Shown: in pieces, positions 8,742 through 16,325 of the stretch
Position numbering within the stretch: position 1 is the stretch's first letter
Layout of the letters: every line of letters begins with the position of its first letter
Translations under genes and position numbers: made by a program
Notes under the pieces: model-generated
What the model saw: only the letters and a program-made list of their open reading frames with translations
What the model was told of the DNA's origin: nothing
Database searches by the model: none
Origin: Bacteroidales bacterium
Lineage (GTDB): Bacteria > Bacteroidota > Bacteroidia > Bacteroidales > VadinHA17
DNA length: 64,000 bases
NCBI GenBank assembly: GCA_025454795.1
Contig: JALONT010000002.1
Span: forward strand, 57,848-121,847
Reading direction: 5' to 3'

Positions 8742-9320
8742 TTAACGACTAAATAAAACTCCCATTTGAAAGGTGGGATTGTATAATTTATTATTATCAG
8801 ATTTTGCAGTTATCATAGTTGTTTGAAAGGTTAAATTCAATACCTGACTCAAAGCATAATCAAGGCAGATAATTGGTGAATAAACCATAGTAGAGTTTTT
8901 GTACAAATATGCCTCTGTCAGCGTATTGTTGTTTTGACTTTCAATATGCAGATTCCTGATTGTACCTTTTCCTGCAAAAGCCGAAATTGAATAACGTAAC
9001 TTTCCGGCTTTCCTGCTAATTCCTATGAAAGGGCCACCGTATCCAAGATTTAAATATGAGCTGCCGGAGTTGGTTGAGCTATACTTTGTTTTTTGGGTAC
9101 CGCCATAAATTCCTGCTGTAAGAAAATCATAAAAATAAAATCTGAGAATACCCCCAAGGCCAAAACTTACATCATGAATATTTTGGTGCCTGTTTGCTGT
9201 ATAAGTATATCCAAGCTGAAGAACTAACATTCCTCCACTATATTTGTTTTTAGTTATATTTTGCGAAAAAGTAGATACTGCGATAAAGAAATATAGAATA
9301 AGAACTAAAAATCTTTTCAT
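8742..9320 (-). CDS. Small exported protein, probably an outer-membrane beta-barrel
   Basis: No family recognised. MKRFLVLILYFFIAVSTFSQ is a signal peptide. The rest (LVLQLGYTYTANRH, VSFGLGGILRFYFYDF, LNLGYGGPFIGISRKAGKLRYSISAFAGKG, FQMGVLFSR) alternates polar and hydrophobic residues with many Gly and aromatics and ends in an aromatic-x-x pattern, as small barrels do. At 192 residues it could form about eight strands. It precedes the methyltransferase in the same direction. Confidence 0.6.
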   Translation of the reverse strand: MKRFLVLILYFFIAVSTFSQNITKNKYSGGMLVLQLGYTYTANRHQNIHDVSFGLGGILRFYFYDFLTAGIYGGTQKTKYSSTNSGSSYLNLGYGGPFIGISRKAGKLRYSISAFAGKGTIRNLHIESQNNNTLTEAYLYKNSTMVYSPIICLDYALSQVLNLTFQTTMITAKSDNNKLYNPTFQMGVLFSR

Positions 9321-9445
9321 TTAATATTCATTTTTACTTTAGCCATCCATAATTTAATATCAATAATAGTTCATTTTCTGGTATACAGCAATAAAATCTT
9401 TTTACAATCAGTTTAGAGGCCTCTTCTGTTTTCATAAGCTAATGC

Positions 9446-9473
9446 AAAAAGCCCCGACGTTTAAGGTCGGGGC
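9446..9473 (-). terminator. Rho-independent terminator of the T9SS cargo gene
   Basis: GCCCCGAC-gtttaag-GTCGGGGC is a perfect 8-bp GC-rich stem with a 7-nt loop. On the minus strand it is followed by TTTTT, right after the stop of the gene ending at 9522. Confidence 0.88.
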
Positions 9474-9521
9474 AGCCATGAAAAGAATGGAAAAATTTGC
9501 TTTTGGACAGTAAAAGCTTCT

Positions 9522-10004
9522 TTAAAGTTTTACAACTTTATATACGTTTGAGAGTTTGCCTTTTGTAAGTTTAAGGTAATAGACCCCCTCCGGGATATCC
9601 TGAAGGTTGACCTGTGTTTCAATAATTGTTGCTTCAATGATATCAGCTTTCACAACTTTACCCTGTGAGTTAATAAGCTGAAAAGTGACCTCGGTATCCA
9701 ATGCTTCATCAAAGTTAATACTTACCATCTCACTTGTCGGGTTAGGGTATATGGCAACTTTAACCAGGGTCTCGAGGTTCTCCTCAACAGCTGTAATAAA
9801 AAGCTGCTGTTGAAACCCATGAGTCAATATAAGGTCGCCATTCTGGAAGGTCGGGATAATAGTCTCACCAAGCGTCCAGCTGATTGACAGTGCTCCGTTT
9901 ACATTATACCCGCCTGCACTTGCAATCACATCCTGCTTATAAGTCTGTGCAACAGCAGATAATGTAAAAAAACCTGTTATTAGAATTAGAATGTAGCGCT
10001 TCAT
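9522..10004 (-). CDS. Small secreted protein with T9SS type A sorting domain
   Basis: After a signal peptide (MKRYILILITGFFTLSAVAQ) comes a short region (VIASAGGYNVNGALSISWTLGETIIPTF...LTHGFQQ) seen in many Bacteroidota cargo proteins. The C-terminal 75 residues are a T9SS type A sorting domain: VAIYPNPTSEMVSINF ... GKVVKADI ... IPEGVYYLKLTKGKLSNVYKVVKL. There is no separate enzymatic module, so it is almost all sorting signal plus a 60-residue head. A strong terminator follows. gldD and gldE elsewhere in the window indicate the matching secretion system. Confidence 0.85.
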   Translation of the reverse strand: MKRYILILITGFFTLSAVAQTYKQDVIASAGGYNVNGALSISWTLGETIIPTFQNGDLILTHGFQQQLFITAVEENLETLVKVAIYPNPTSEMVSINFDEALDTEVTFQLINSQGKVVKADIIEATIIETQVNLQDIPEGVYYLKLTKGKLSNVYKVVKL

Positions 10005-10193
10005 TTTGGGATATATTTATGCAACTCGTCTAATACTTTATGTAAAAATATACTATAATCTGACAAAAAACAATAATATTCTTTCCATTTTCATCAGTAT
10101 CAGAAAAAATTAGATGAACTGATGATTTAATGTGGTGAACACCGGGAATTCCTAAAAAGTATCCTGAAATTACTTCTTCTCTGTTTCTTCTGC

Positions 10194-10201
10194 TATTTTT
10201 G
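10194..10201 (+). promoter_or_regulatory. Probable -7 box for the EamA-lnt operon
   Basis: TATTTTTG lies 15 nt before the ATG at 10217. It matches TAnnTTTG but no TTTG is present at the right distance upstream. The leader would be very short. Confidence 0.4.
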
Positions 10202-10216
10202 TGCATTTATTGAAGG

Positions 10217-11107
10217 ATGAAGGGTAAAAGAAAAATATGGCACTGGTTAGTGCTTGCAGCTTTGTCACTTATCTGGGGAACCAGCTATATACTTATGAAG
10301 AAAGGGCTTGAATCCTTTTCAACATACCAGATCGGCTCACTAAGGATTATCATAACATTTCTTTCTCTTCTGCCGGTTGCGATCCGGAATCTGCCAAAAC
10401 TTAACAAAACCTACATCCTTTCTATTGCTATTATTGGGTTTTTCGGAAGCGGGATCCCCGCATTCCTGTTTCCACTGGCACAGACCAGGATAGACAGCTC
10501 ACTGGCTGGAATGTTAAATTCATTAAGCCCTGTCTTCACGCTGATCATCGGAATAATGTTTTACCGGCAGCATGTAATAAGGTCACAGATTGCAGGTGTC
10601 TTCCTTGGACTGATTGGTGCATTCGGACTGCTATATAACGGTTCCTTTACTCTGAACTATTATGGCCTTTTCGTTGTCCTGGCCACACTCCTTTATGGTA
10701 TCAGCACAAATGAGGTGAGTAAGATAAAGGGCATGAACGGATTACAGATAGCTTCGCTTGCATTTTTTGTTCTGAGCCCCTTTGCTGTTATCATATTCCT
10801 TTTTACTGATATCCAGGCAGCTGCAGAAACAGCAAACTGGGTGCGGAACTTCGGATTCATCGCAATTCTCTCCGTTTTCGGGAGTGCTATCGCTCTGGCC
10901 CTGTTCTACGTGCTGGTCAGAGACACATCACCAGTATTCGCCTCCATGGTAACATATTTTGCACCCGTAGTTTCCACGCTGTGGGGAATTGCCGATAATG
11001 AGCATCTTATGCCCTATATGCTGGTTTCTGTACTATTGATCCTTGGAGGTGTATACCTGATCTACAGACCCGGATTTCTGACTAACCTGCGAAATATAAT
11101 TAAATGA
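10217..11107 (+). CDS. EamA/DMT-family transporter
   Basis: Inner-membrane carrier of the drug/metabolite transporter superfamily. About ten hydrophobic spans form two EamA repeats: about residues 8-140 (WLVLAALSLIWGTSYILMKKGL) and about 150-290 (YYGLFVVLATLLYGISTNEV). The conserved loop IDSSLAGMLNSLSPVFTLIIG ends the first repeat. Members export amino acids or metabolites and the substrate cannot be predicted. It overlaps lnt by 4 bp (ATGA). Confidence 0.9.
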   Translation: MKGKRKIWHWLVLAALSLIWGTSYILMKKGLESFSTYQIGSLRIIITFLSLLPVAIRNLPKLNKTYILSIAIIGFFGSGIPAFLFPLAQTRIDSSLAGMLNSLSPVFTLIIGIMFYRQHVIRSQIAGVFLGLIGAFGLLYNGSFTLNYYGLFVVLATLLYGISTNEVSKIKGMNGLQIASLAFFVLSPFAVIIFLFTDIQAAAETANWVRNFGFIAILSVFGSAIALALFYVLVRDTSPVFASMVTYFAPVVSTLWGIADNEHLMPYMLVSVLLILGGVYLIYRPGFLTNLRNIIK

Positions 11108-12723
11108 ACAAATATACACTGACGGCTCTTTCGGTTACCGGAGGAATACTTTCGGGGCTGGCATGGACCAGTTGGTGTTCAGGATTAATTCTTCTGGTCT
11201 CATTCGTCCCCTGGTTCCTTATCAAAGATCACATTTTCATGAATTCCAGAAGATACGGGATGAACTCATGTTTTACCTATGTCCTCCCTGGTTTCGTTAT
11301 TTTCAATATTATAACCCTCGGGTGGGTAAGAGCCGCAAATATAGCTGCTGCAATCACTATAATACTTGCACTCTCATTTATAATGTCATTTATACTGTGG
11401 TTTGTACATTTAGTCAGGACAAAGTCCGGGAATGGAACAGGATTCATCGCTCTTATTTCTTTCTGGCTGGCATTTGAGTTTCTTTCACTTAACAGTGTAT
11501 TTCTTTCACCCTGGATTAATCTTGGCAACGGACTCGCAAAAGATATACTGTTCATTCAATGGTATGAAGTTACAGGTGTTGCAGGAGGAACCCTCTGGAT
11601 ATTATCTTCAAATCTTTTATTGTCTCAATTCCTTACAAACTACAGGTTCCGGAATAGTTTAAGCAGACTTTTTCTTGTCTCCTGGATAATAATAATTATA
11701 ATTCCATCTGCTATCTCATTTGTAAGATATTACACAATCAGAGAATCCGGATCCGGTGAAAATGAAGTGGTGATAGTACAGCCAAACATAGATCCTTTTA
11801 CAGAAAAATATAGTATCCCGTTTGAAGAACAGCTGATGAAGGCGCTTGGTATGGCCGGAAGTAAAATTACTGAAAAAACAGTCTGGCTCCTTACACCAGA
11901 GACAACTGTAGATGATCCTGTTAATGAGGATGACACAGAAAACGACAAATATCTTGAATCAATGAGGGATTTTGCCCGGGTATATACCGGGATAAGTATT
12001 GTTTCGGGACTTGTGAGCTTCCGTTTATATCCGGATGCAACTGAGCCTCCAACTTCTTCTGCAAGAAAGATCGATTCATCAGGATTATATTTCGACCATT
12101 TTAATTCCGCTTTTCAGATTGATACCGGGGAAAATGTTCATATCTATCACAAATCCAAGCTGGTAGCAGGAATTGAAATGCAGTTTTCTGCAGCTTTCGG
12201 CAGGCTGGTCAACAAAATCCTTCCGGATATGGGCGGAACAAAATGGGGATATGGCATCCAGAAAGAAAGGATATGTTTTGAGCATCCTGCGACAAAACAG
12301 CTAATTGCCCCGATAATCTGTTATGAATCTGTATTCGGTAATTATGTTGCTGACTATGTAAGAAAAGGGGCATCTGCTTTATTCATTATCACAAACGACG
12401 GATGGTGGAAAAACACCGGAGGTTATGAACAGCATCTCAACTATGCTTCACTGAGAGCAATTGAAACACGCAGGCCGGTTGTCCGGGCAGCCAATACAGG
12501 TGTATCCTGCATAATTGACATCAGGGGCAAACGAACGCAGGAAACAGGTTGGTGGACTGAAGCAGTACTAAAAGGAAGCATTGAATCTGAAACAGCAATC
12601 ACACCTTATGTCCATTATGGTGATTACCTGATGAGGATTGCTTCATTAACAAGTATTCTGATCCTGTTTTATGTTTTTATAACGCTCCCAATGAGAAAAA
12701 AACTGATGATATTTACAAAATAG
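11104..12723 (+). CDS. lnt: Apolipoprotein N-acyltransferase
   Basis: Adds the third acyl chain to the N-terminal Cys of lipoproteins in the inner membrane. The first 210 residues are a membrane domain. From about residue 220 (VVIVQPNIDPFTEKY) there is a nitrilase-like domain with the Glu-Lys-Cys triad: LTPETTVDD, IYHKSKLVAGIE and PIICYESVFGNYV. ITNDGWWKNTGGYEQHL and ETRRPVVRAANTG are family blocks. It ends with one more hydrophobic span. The 539-residue length is normal. The gene is coupled to the EamA gene. Confidence 0.94.
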   Translation: MNKYTLTALSVTGGILSGLAWTSWCSGLILLVSFVPWFLIKDHIFMNSRRYGMNSCFTYVLPGFVIFNIITLGWVRAANIAAAITIILALSFIMSFILWFVHLVRTKSGNGTGFIALISFWLAFEFLSLNSVFLSPWINLGNGLAKDILFIQWYEVTGVAGGTLWILSSNLLLSQFLTNYRFRNSLSRLFLVSWIIIIIIPSAISFVRYYTIRESGSGENEVVIVQPNIDPFTEKYSIPFEEQLMKALGMAGSKITEKTVWLLTPETTVDDPVNEDDTENDKYLESMRDFARVYTGISIVSGLVSFRLYPDATEPPTSSARKIDSSGLYFDHFNSAFQIDTGENVHIYHKSKLVAGIEMQFSAAFGRLVNKILPDMGGTKWGYGIQKERICFEHPATKQLIAPIICYESVFGNYVADYVRKGASALFIITNDGWWKNTGGYEQHLNYASLRAIETRRPVVRAANTGVSCIIDIRGKRTQETGWWTEAVLKGSIESETAITPYVHYGDYLMRIASLTSILILFYVFITLPMRKKLMIFTK

Positions 12724-12773
12724 TGCAACCCTTATATTATCATTTTGTCTTTATAACCAGGTAAGCAATTAAG

Positions 12774-13307
12774 TTGGATTACACGGACCATAGCATACAT
12801 GCCTCTTTAATTGAGGAATGCATAAATGGCAGCAGTAAAGCCCATTTCATGCTGTACACCAAGTATTCTAAAGCTATGTATAACCTGGCCTACAGAATGA
12901 TGAATAACAGGGAAGATGCGGAGGATATGCTTCAGGAAGCATTCCTTGAATGTTTCAGGAACATCAGTTCGTTCAGGTTTGAATCGACTTTCGGAGCATG
13001 GCTGAAAAGCATCCTGATAAACAGATGCATTAACCAGCTGAGAAAGAAAAAGGTCGATCTGGTACTTTGTGAAAATCTTCCCCAGGGGGTTACCGAGGAA
13101 GAACCTGAAACAGTTTACGACACAGGGAAAATCTTCAGGGGTATTGAACAACTGTCTGATGGTTACAGAATTATACTTACGCTTTATCTTCTTGAAGGTT
13201 ACGATCATACCGAGATATCACAGATACTCGGGATATCTGAATCAACTTCAAAATCACAATATTCCCGTGCAAAGGATAAATTAAGAAACATTCTTGTAAA
13301 ACTGTAA
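12774..13307 (+). CDS. ECF-type RNA polymerase sigma factor
   Basis: Sigma70 region 2 is at about residues 22-90 (YNLAYRMMNNREDAEDMLQEAFLECFRNISSF ... WLKSILINRCINQLRKKK). Region 4 is at about 120-172 (LSDGYRIILTLYLLEGYDHTEISQILGISESTSKSQYSRAKDKL). Start is TTG 12774; the next in-frame ATG would cut into region 2, so TTG is needed. The next gene begins 3 bp later and encodes a one-span membrane protein in the place of an anti-sigma factor. This is the head of a five-gene cluster running to 16165. Confidence 0.93.
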   Translation: MDYTDHSIHASLIEECINGSSKAHFMLYTKYSKAMYNLAYRMMNNREDAEDMLQEAFLECFRNISSFRFESTFGAWLKSILINRCINQLRKKKVDLVLCENLPQGVTEEEPETVYDTGKIFRGIEQLSDGYRIILTLYLLEGYDHTEISQILGISESTSKSQYSRAKDKLRNILVKL

Positions 13308-13310
13308 GTT

Positions 13311-13856
13311 ATGGACAAACTGGAAGAACATATCAGGAAAAACAGAGAGGAACTCGACAATTATTCGCCCTCTCGGGAAGTTTGGAACGGGATAAGCAAA
13401 AGTATGCGATCCGGGAAACTGAAGGTAACAGGGTGGCTCTCAGCTGCTGCCATGATAGTCGTCATTCTGACAACTTCCGTGCTATTCTATAAAGGAGAAT
13501 GGAATAAGACTATTTTTCTGACAAGGGATTCTGATGCACAGCTTATGAAAACCAATCCTCAGGTCATGGAGGCTGAAATATATTACAACTCTCTGTTCAA
13601 CAGCCTTTACAGTGAAGCGACTCCTCTGCTTACAACACAACCTGAAATAAAGAAAGAGCTTTTCAGCGACCTTTCGCAGCTTGACAGCCTCTGTGCTGAT
13701 ATTAAAAAAGATCTTAAAGATAATGTTGACAATCAGAATGTTATTGAAGCCCTGATTAAAAACTACAGGATTAAGACTGAGATACTGGAAGATATGCTGG
13801 ATCTCCTGAAACAAAATGAAAATGATCCTCTAAAAAATAACAGCCATGCACTATAA
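13311..13856 (+). CDS. Single-span membrane protein, probable anti-sigma partner
   Basis: No named family recognised. A charged cytoplasmic N-terminus (MDKLEEHIRKNREELDNYSPSREVWNGI) is followed by one membrane span (GWLSAAAMIVVILTTSVLFY, about residues 42-62) and a periplasmic helical region (QLDSLCADIKKDLKDNVDNQNVIEALIKNYRIKTEILEDML). Topology, size and the 3-bp distance to the sigma gene fit an anti-sigma factor, though no ZAS zinc motif is present. It overlaps the next gene by 11 bp. Confidence 0.7.
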   Translation: MDKLEEHIRKNREELDNYSPSREVWNGISKSMRSGKLKVTGWLSAAAMIVVILTTSVLFYKGEWNKTIFLTRDSDAQLMKTNPQVMEAEIYYNSLFNSLYSEATPLLTTQPEIKKELFSDLSQLDSLCADIKKDLKDNVDNQNVIEALIKNYRIKTEILEDMLDLLKQNENDPLKNNSHAL

Positions 13857-14931
13857 GACAATTAAAGCAATTCTGGTATTCCTTGTCCTGACTCCCATGG
13901 TCCAGGGTCAGTCATTTTCCGAAAAGAGGACTTTCCGCAAATCACTGTCGGTTAACAAGGATATGACTCTTGAAGTAAACAACAAATACGGAACAATTCA
14001 AATTATTCCATGGATAAAAGATTCCGTTTCTATAAGGGCTGAAGTTGAGGCTAATTCCTCCAACATGGAAAGACTTCACAAAATGTTCAATGGAGTCGAT
14101 ATAAATATCTCGGAAACAAGCTTCCTGTTAAGAGCCAAGACTGAATTTACAGAGAATATCAGCATGCTGTTCGAAAGCTTTAAAGGCATGACCAGCAAAC
14201 TGATTCCTTATGAATCCAGGTTGGAAATAAACTATTTTATCAGTGCTCCCGAATACCTGAATATGAGAATTATCAACAAGTATGGTGACGTATACATGGA
14301 AGACAACACAGGCAGCTTTTCACTTAATCTTTCCAACGGTTCATTCAAAGCCAATTCACTCAATGAGACAGATGAAATCACTCTCACTTTTTGTGATGCG
14401 ACTATCAATAAAATGAAAGACGGGTATATAAATGCTTCATTTTCTGAAGTTCAGATCGGGGAATCGCGGGACCTTTCGATAACTTCCATCTCTTCACATT
14501 TCGACCTTAAGAATACAGGTAAACTCGGAACAGAATCAAAGAGAGATAAGTTCTTCATAGGCAGGGTGATATCATTAAGAGGCAGCTCTTATTTTACTGA
14601 TTACCGCATTGACGAGATTGAAAAAGAGATAAACGTGATCACAAAATATGGGAGACTGAATGCCGATCTGGTTGGTAAAAACCTGGAAATGATCACAATC
14701 AATTCCGGTTACTCTGATATAAATCTTACATTCGACCCTTCACTATCCTATAATCTGGATATCAGGCATGTAAACGCCTTCCTGGTTGTCCCTGAAAACA
14801 ATTCGAGAATCGAAAAGAGGATACTGAATGAGGAAAAAAAAGAGTATTTGACTTCCGGAGCTGTAGGCAAAAATCCCGGAAATATCAAAGTCATGATAGA
14901 TGCCACCAGGGGAAATATTTATGTGAAATAG
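13846..14931 (+). CDS. Exported DUF4097/adhesin-like beta-helix protein
   Basis: MHYKTIKAILVFLVLTPMVQGQ is a signal peptide. The mature part has recurring short beta repeats of the kind in DUF4097-type putative adhesins: VNNKYGTIQIIPWIKDSV, IINKYGDVYMEDNTGSF, VITKYGRLNADLVGKN and TINSGYSDINLTFD. The KYG-x-x repeat suggests a single-stranded beta-helix. Such proteins often sit with ECF sigma and anti-sigma genes in Bacteroidota, and that is the context here. The molecular role is unknown. Confidence 0.72.
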   Translation: MHYKTIKAILVFLVLTPMVQGQSFSEKRTFRKSLSVNKDMTLEVNNKYGTIQIIPWIKDSVSIRAEVEANSSNMERLHKMFNGVDINISETSFLLRAKTEFTENISMLFESFKGMTSKLIPYESRLEINYFISAPEYLNMRIINKYGDVYMEDNTGSFSLNLSNGSFKANSLNETDEITLTFCDATINKMKDGYINASFSEVQIGESRDLSITSISSHFDLKNTGKLGTESKRDKFFIGRVISLRGSSYFTDYRIDEIEKEINVITKYGRLNADLVGKNLEMITINSGYSDINLTFDPSLSYNLDIRHVNAFLVVPENNSRIEKRILNEEKKEYLTSGAVGKNPGNIKVMIDATRGNIYVK

Positions 14932-14991
14932 CTATCCTGATGCAACTTTATTGTTATTCTCCTGTCTTTTCAAAGAAATAAACTCTTTATT

Positions 14992-15504
14992 ATGAAGAAA
15001 CTTCTTCCTGCCATATTTCTCACTATCATATTATTACCTTCATCTGCCTCAGGCCAGGAAGGCTATAGACAAGCAGGTTTCAGGAGCGGATATCATGGAG
15101 GGATCTTCTTCCAGATGAACTTTGATGCAGGAAACACTGAGATCGGTTATAATGCCATGCTTGGATTTAACAACAATGGCATTCAACTAACCGGGCTGAG
15201 AATAATCTATGAAAGAGCCATACTTGATATATCACCGGATCTTTATTTTTGCTGGGGTTATGGTGGACATGCCGGATTCATTGTAACGGATAATATTATG
15301 TACCTCGGTGAGAGGTATAACTTTCCAAACGAAAGGTTCTGCCCTGTTTTTGGTGCTGACGGATGGGCGGCATTCGAGTACAGATTCCGTAAAATACCTC
15401 TTAATATAGGAGTCAACATTAAACCCTTTGTTGAGCTTACAATGCCGTCATTTGTAAATGTCATGCCCGGCAATTTAGGTATCTCAATCTCATATATATT
15501 CTGA
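14992..15504 (+). CDS. Exported protein, probable small outer-membrane barrel
   Basis: No family recognised. Signal peptide MKKLLPAIFLTIILLPSSASGQ, then 148 residues rich in Gly and aromatics (GYHGGIFFQMNFDAGNTEIGYNAMLGF, FCWGYGGHAGFIV, WAAFEYRFRKIPLNIGVNIKPFVEL) ending in LGISISYIF, a typical barrel last strand. It lies 19 bp before a second exported barrel-like gene in the sigma-factor cluster. Confidence 0.6.
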   Translation: MKKLLPAIFLTIILLPSSASGQEGYRQAGFRSGYHGGIFFQMNFDAGNTEIGYNAMLGFNNNGIQLTGLRIIYERAILDISPDLYFCWGYGGHAGFIVTDNIMYLGERYNFPNERFCPVFGADGWAAFEYRFRKIPLNIGVNIKPFVELTMPSFVNVMPGNLGISISYIF

Positions 15505-15523
15505 TAATTTAAAACAATATAAG

Positions 15524-16165
15524 ATGAAAAAAACATTTATAATCATCGTCTTACTTGTCCTTGGATCAGCAGCATTATTTTCACAGGATCCTGGATTTCA
15601 ATATTACAAAAGCAGGGATATGCAGACATTACTTGGCAGAGACAGAGCCGGAGGCGGATACGCCTCATTTACAACAGGTTATTCTAATATTAACGGAAAA
15701 CATGCTGTTCTTTTCGGAGGAAGATTCTCATGGATAGCCAGCCATTCTATTGGTATCGGCCTTGGTGCTACAGGGTTTATAAATGAATTCCATTACGAAC
15801 CCTCACTCGACAAGGATGTATTTCTTACTGGTGGATATGGTGGCATCTATATAGAACCTATACTGCTTCCACGGTTCCCGGTTCATCTCTCCTTCCCGAT
15901 ACTTATCGGTGCAGGCGGGATTTCATTTATTTCGAAAGATATGGAGTTCAACGATAATCTTGTTGAGGATTCAAATGTATTCATTCTTATTGAGCCCTCT
16001 GCCGAGCTCGAACTTAACCTTACCAAATTCTTCAGGATAGCCTTTGGAGCTTCATACAGGATGCCCTCACAATTTGATGTCGGGCTTCCCGGTACCTACT
16101 CCATTGATGTTGAATCACTAAAGACAGTGAGCTATACGGTTACCTTAAAATTAGGGAAATTCTGA
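15524..16165 (+). CDS. Exported protein, probable outer-membrane barrel
   Basis: No family recognised. MKKTFIIIVLLVLGSAALFSQ is a signal peptide. The mature part has barrel-like strands (GGYASFTTGYSNINGKHAVLFGGRFSWIA, SIGIGLGATGFINEF, GGYGGIYIEPILLPRFPVHLSFPILIGAGG, FRIAFGASYRMPSQFDVGLPG) and ends in TVTLKLGKF. Last gene of the sigma-factor cluster; C/G-rich palindromic repeats follow and then the convergent dsbD. Confidence 0.6.
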   Translation: MKKTFIIIVLLVLGSAALFSQDPGFQYYKSRDMQTLLGRDRAGGGYASFTTGYSNINGKHAVLFGGRFSWIASHSIGIGLGATGFINEFHYEPSLDKDVFLTGGYGGIYIEPILLPRFPVHLSFPILIGAGGISFISKDMEFNDNLVEDSNVFILIEPSAELELNLTKFFRIAFGASYRMPSQFDVGLPGTYSIDVESLKTVSYTVTLKLGKF

Positions 16166-16194
16166 ATTAAAAATCTACTCTCTAACTCCCTTTT

Positions 16195-16325
16195 CGGTCA
16201 ACCTCATCCCCCCATCCCCCTTCTCCCATGTGTGAAGGGGGAGTATAATGCAGTATATTAGCTAAATAGCCCCTCTCCCATGGGAGAGAGCTTGTCCCGC
16301 TTCGGCGGGAGGTTGGGGTGAGGTG
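16195..16325. repeat. C/G-rich palindromic intergenic repeats, entering the dsbD 3' end
   Basis: Two adjacent elements are seen. One is CCCCCTTCTCCCATGTGTGAAGGGGGAG. The other is CCCCTCTCCCATGGGAGAG followed by CCCGCTTCGGCGGG and GGTTGGGGTGAGG. Each is a self-complementary hairpin much more C/G-rich than its surroundings. The second element overlaps the last 20 or so codons of dsbD. Confidence 0.7.
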
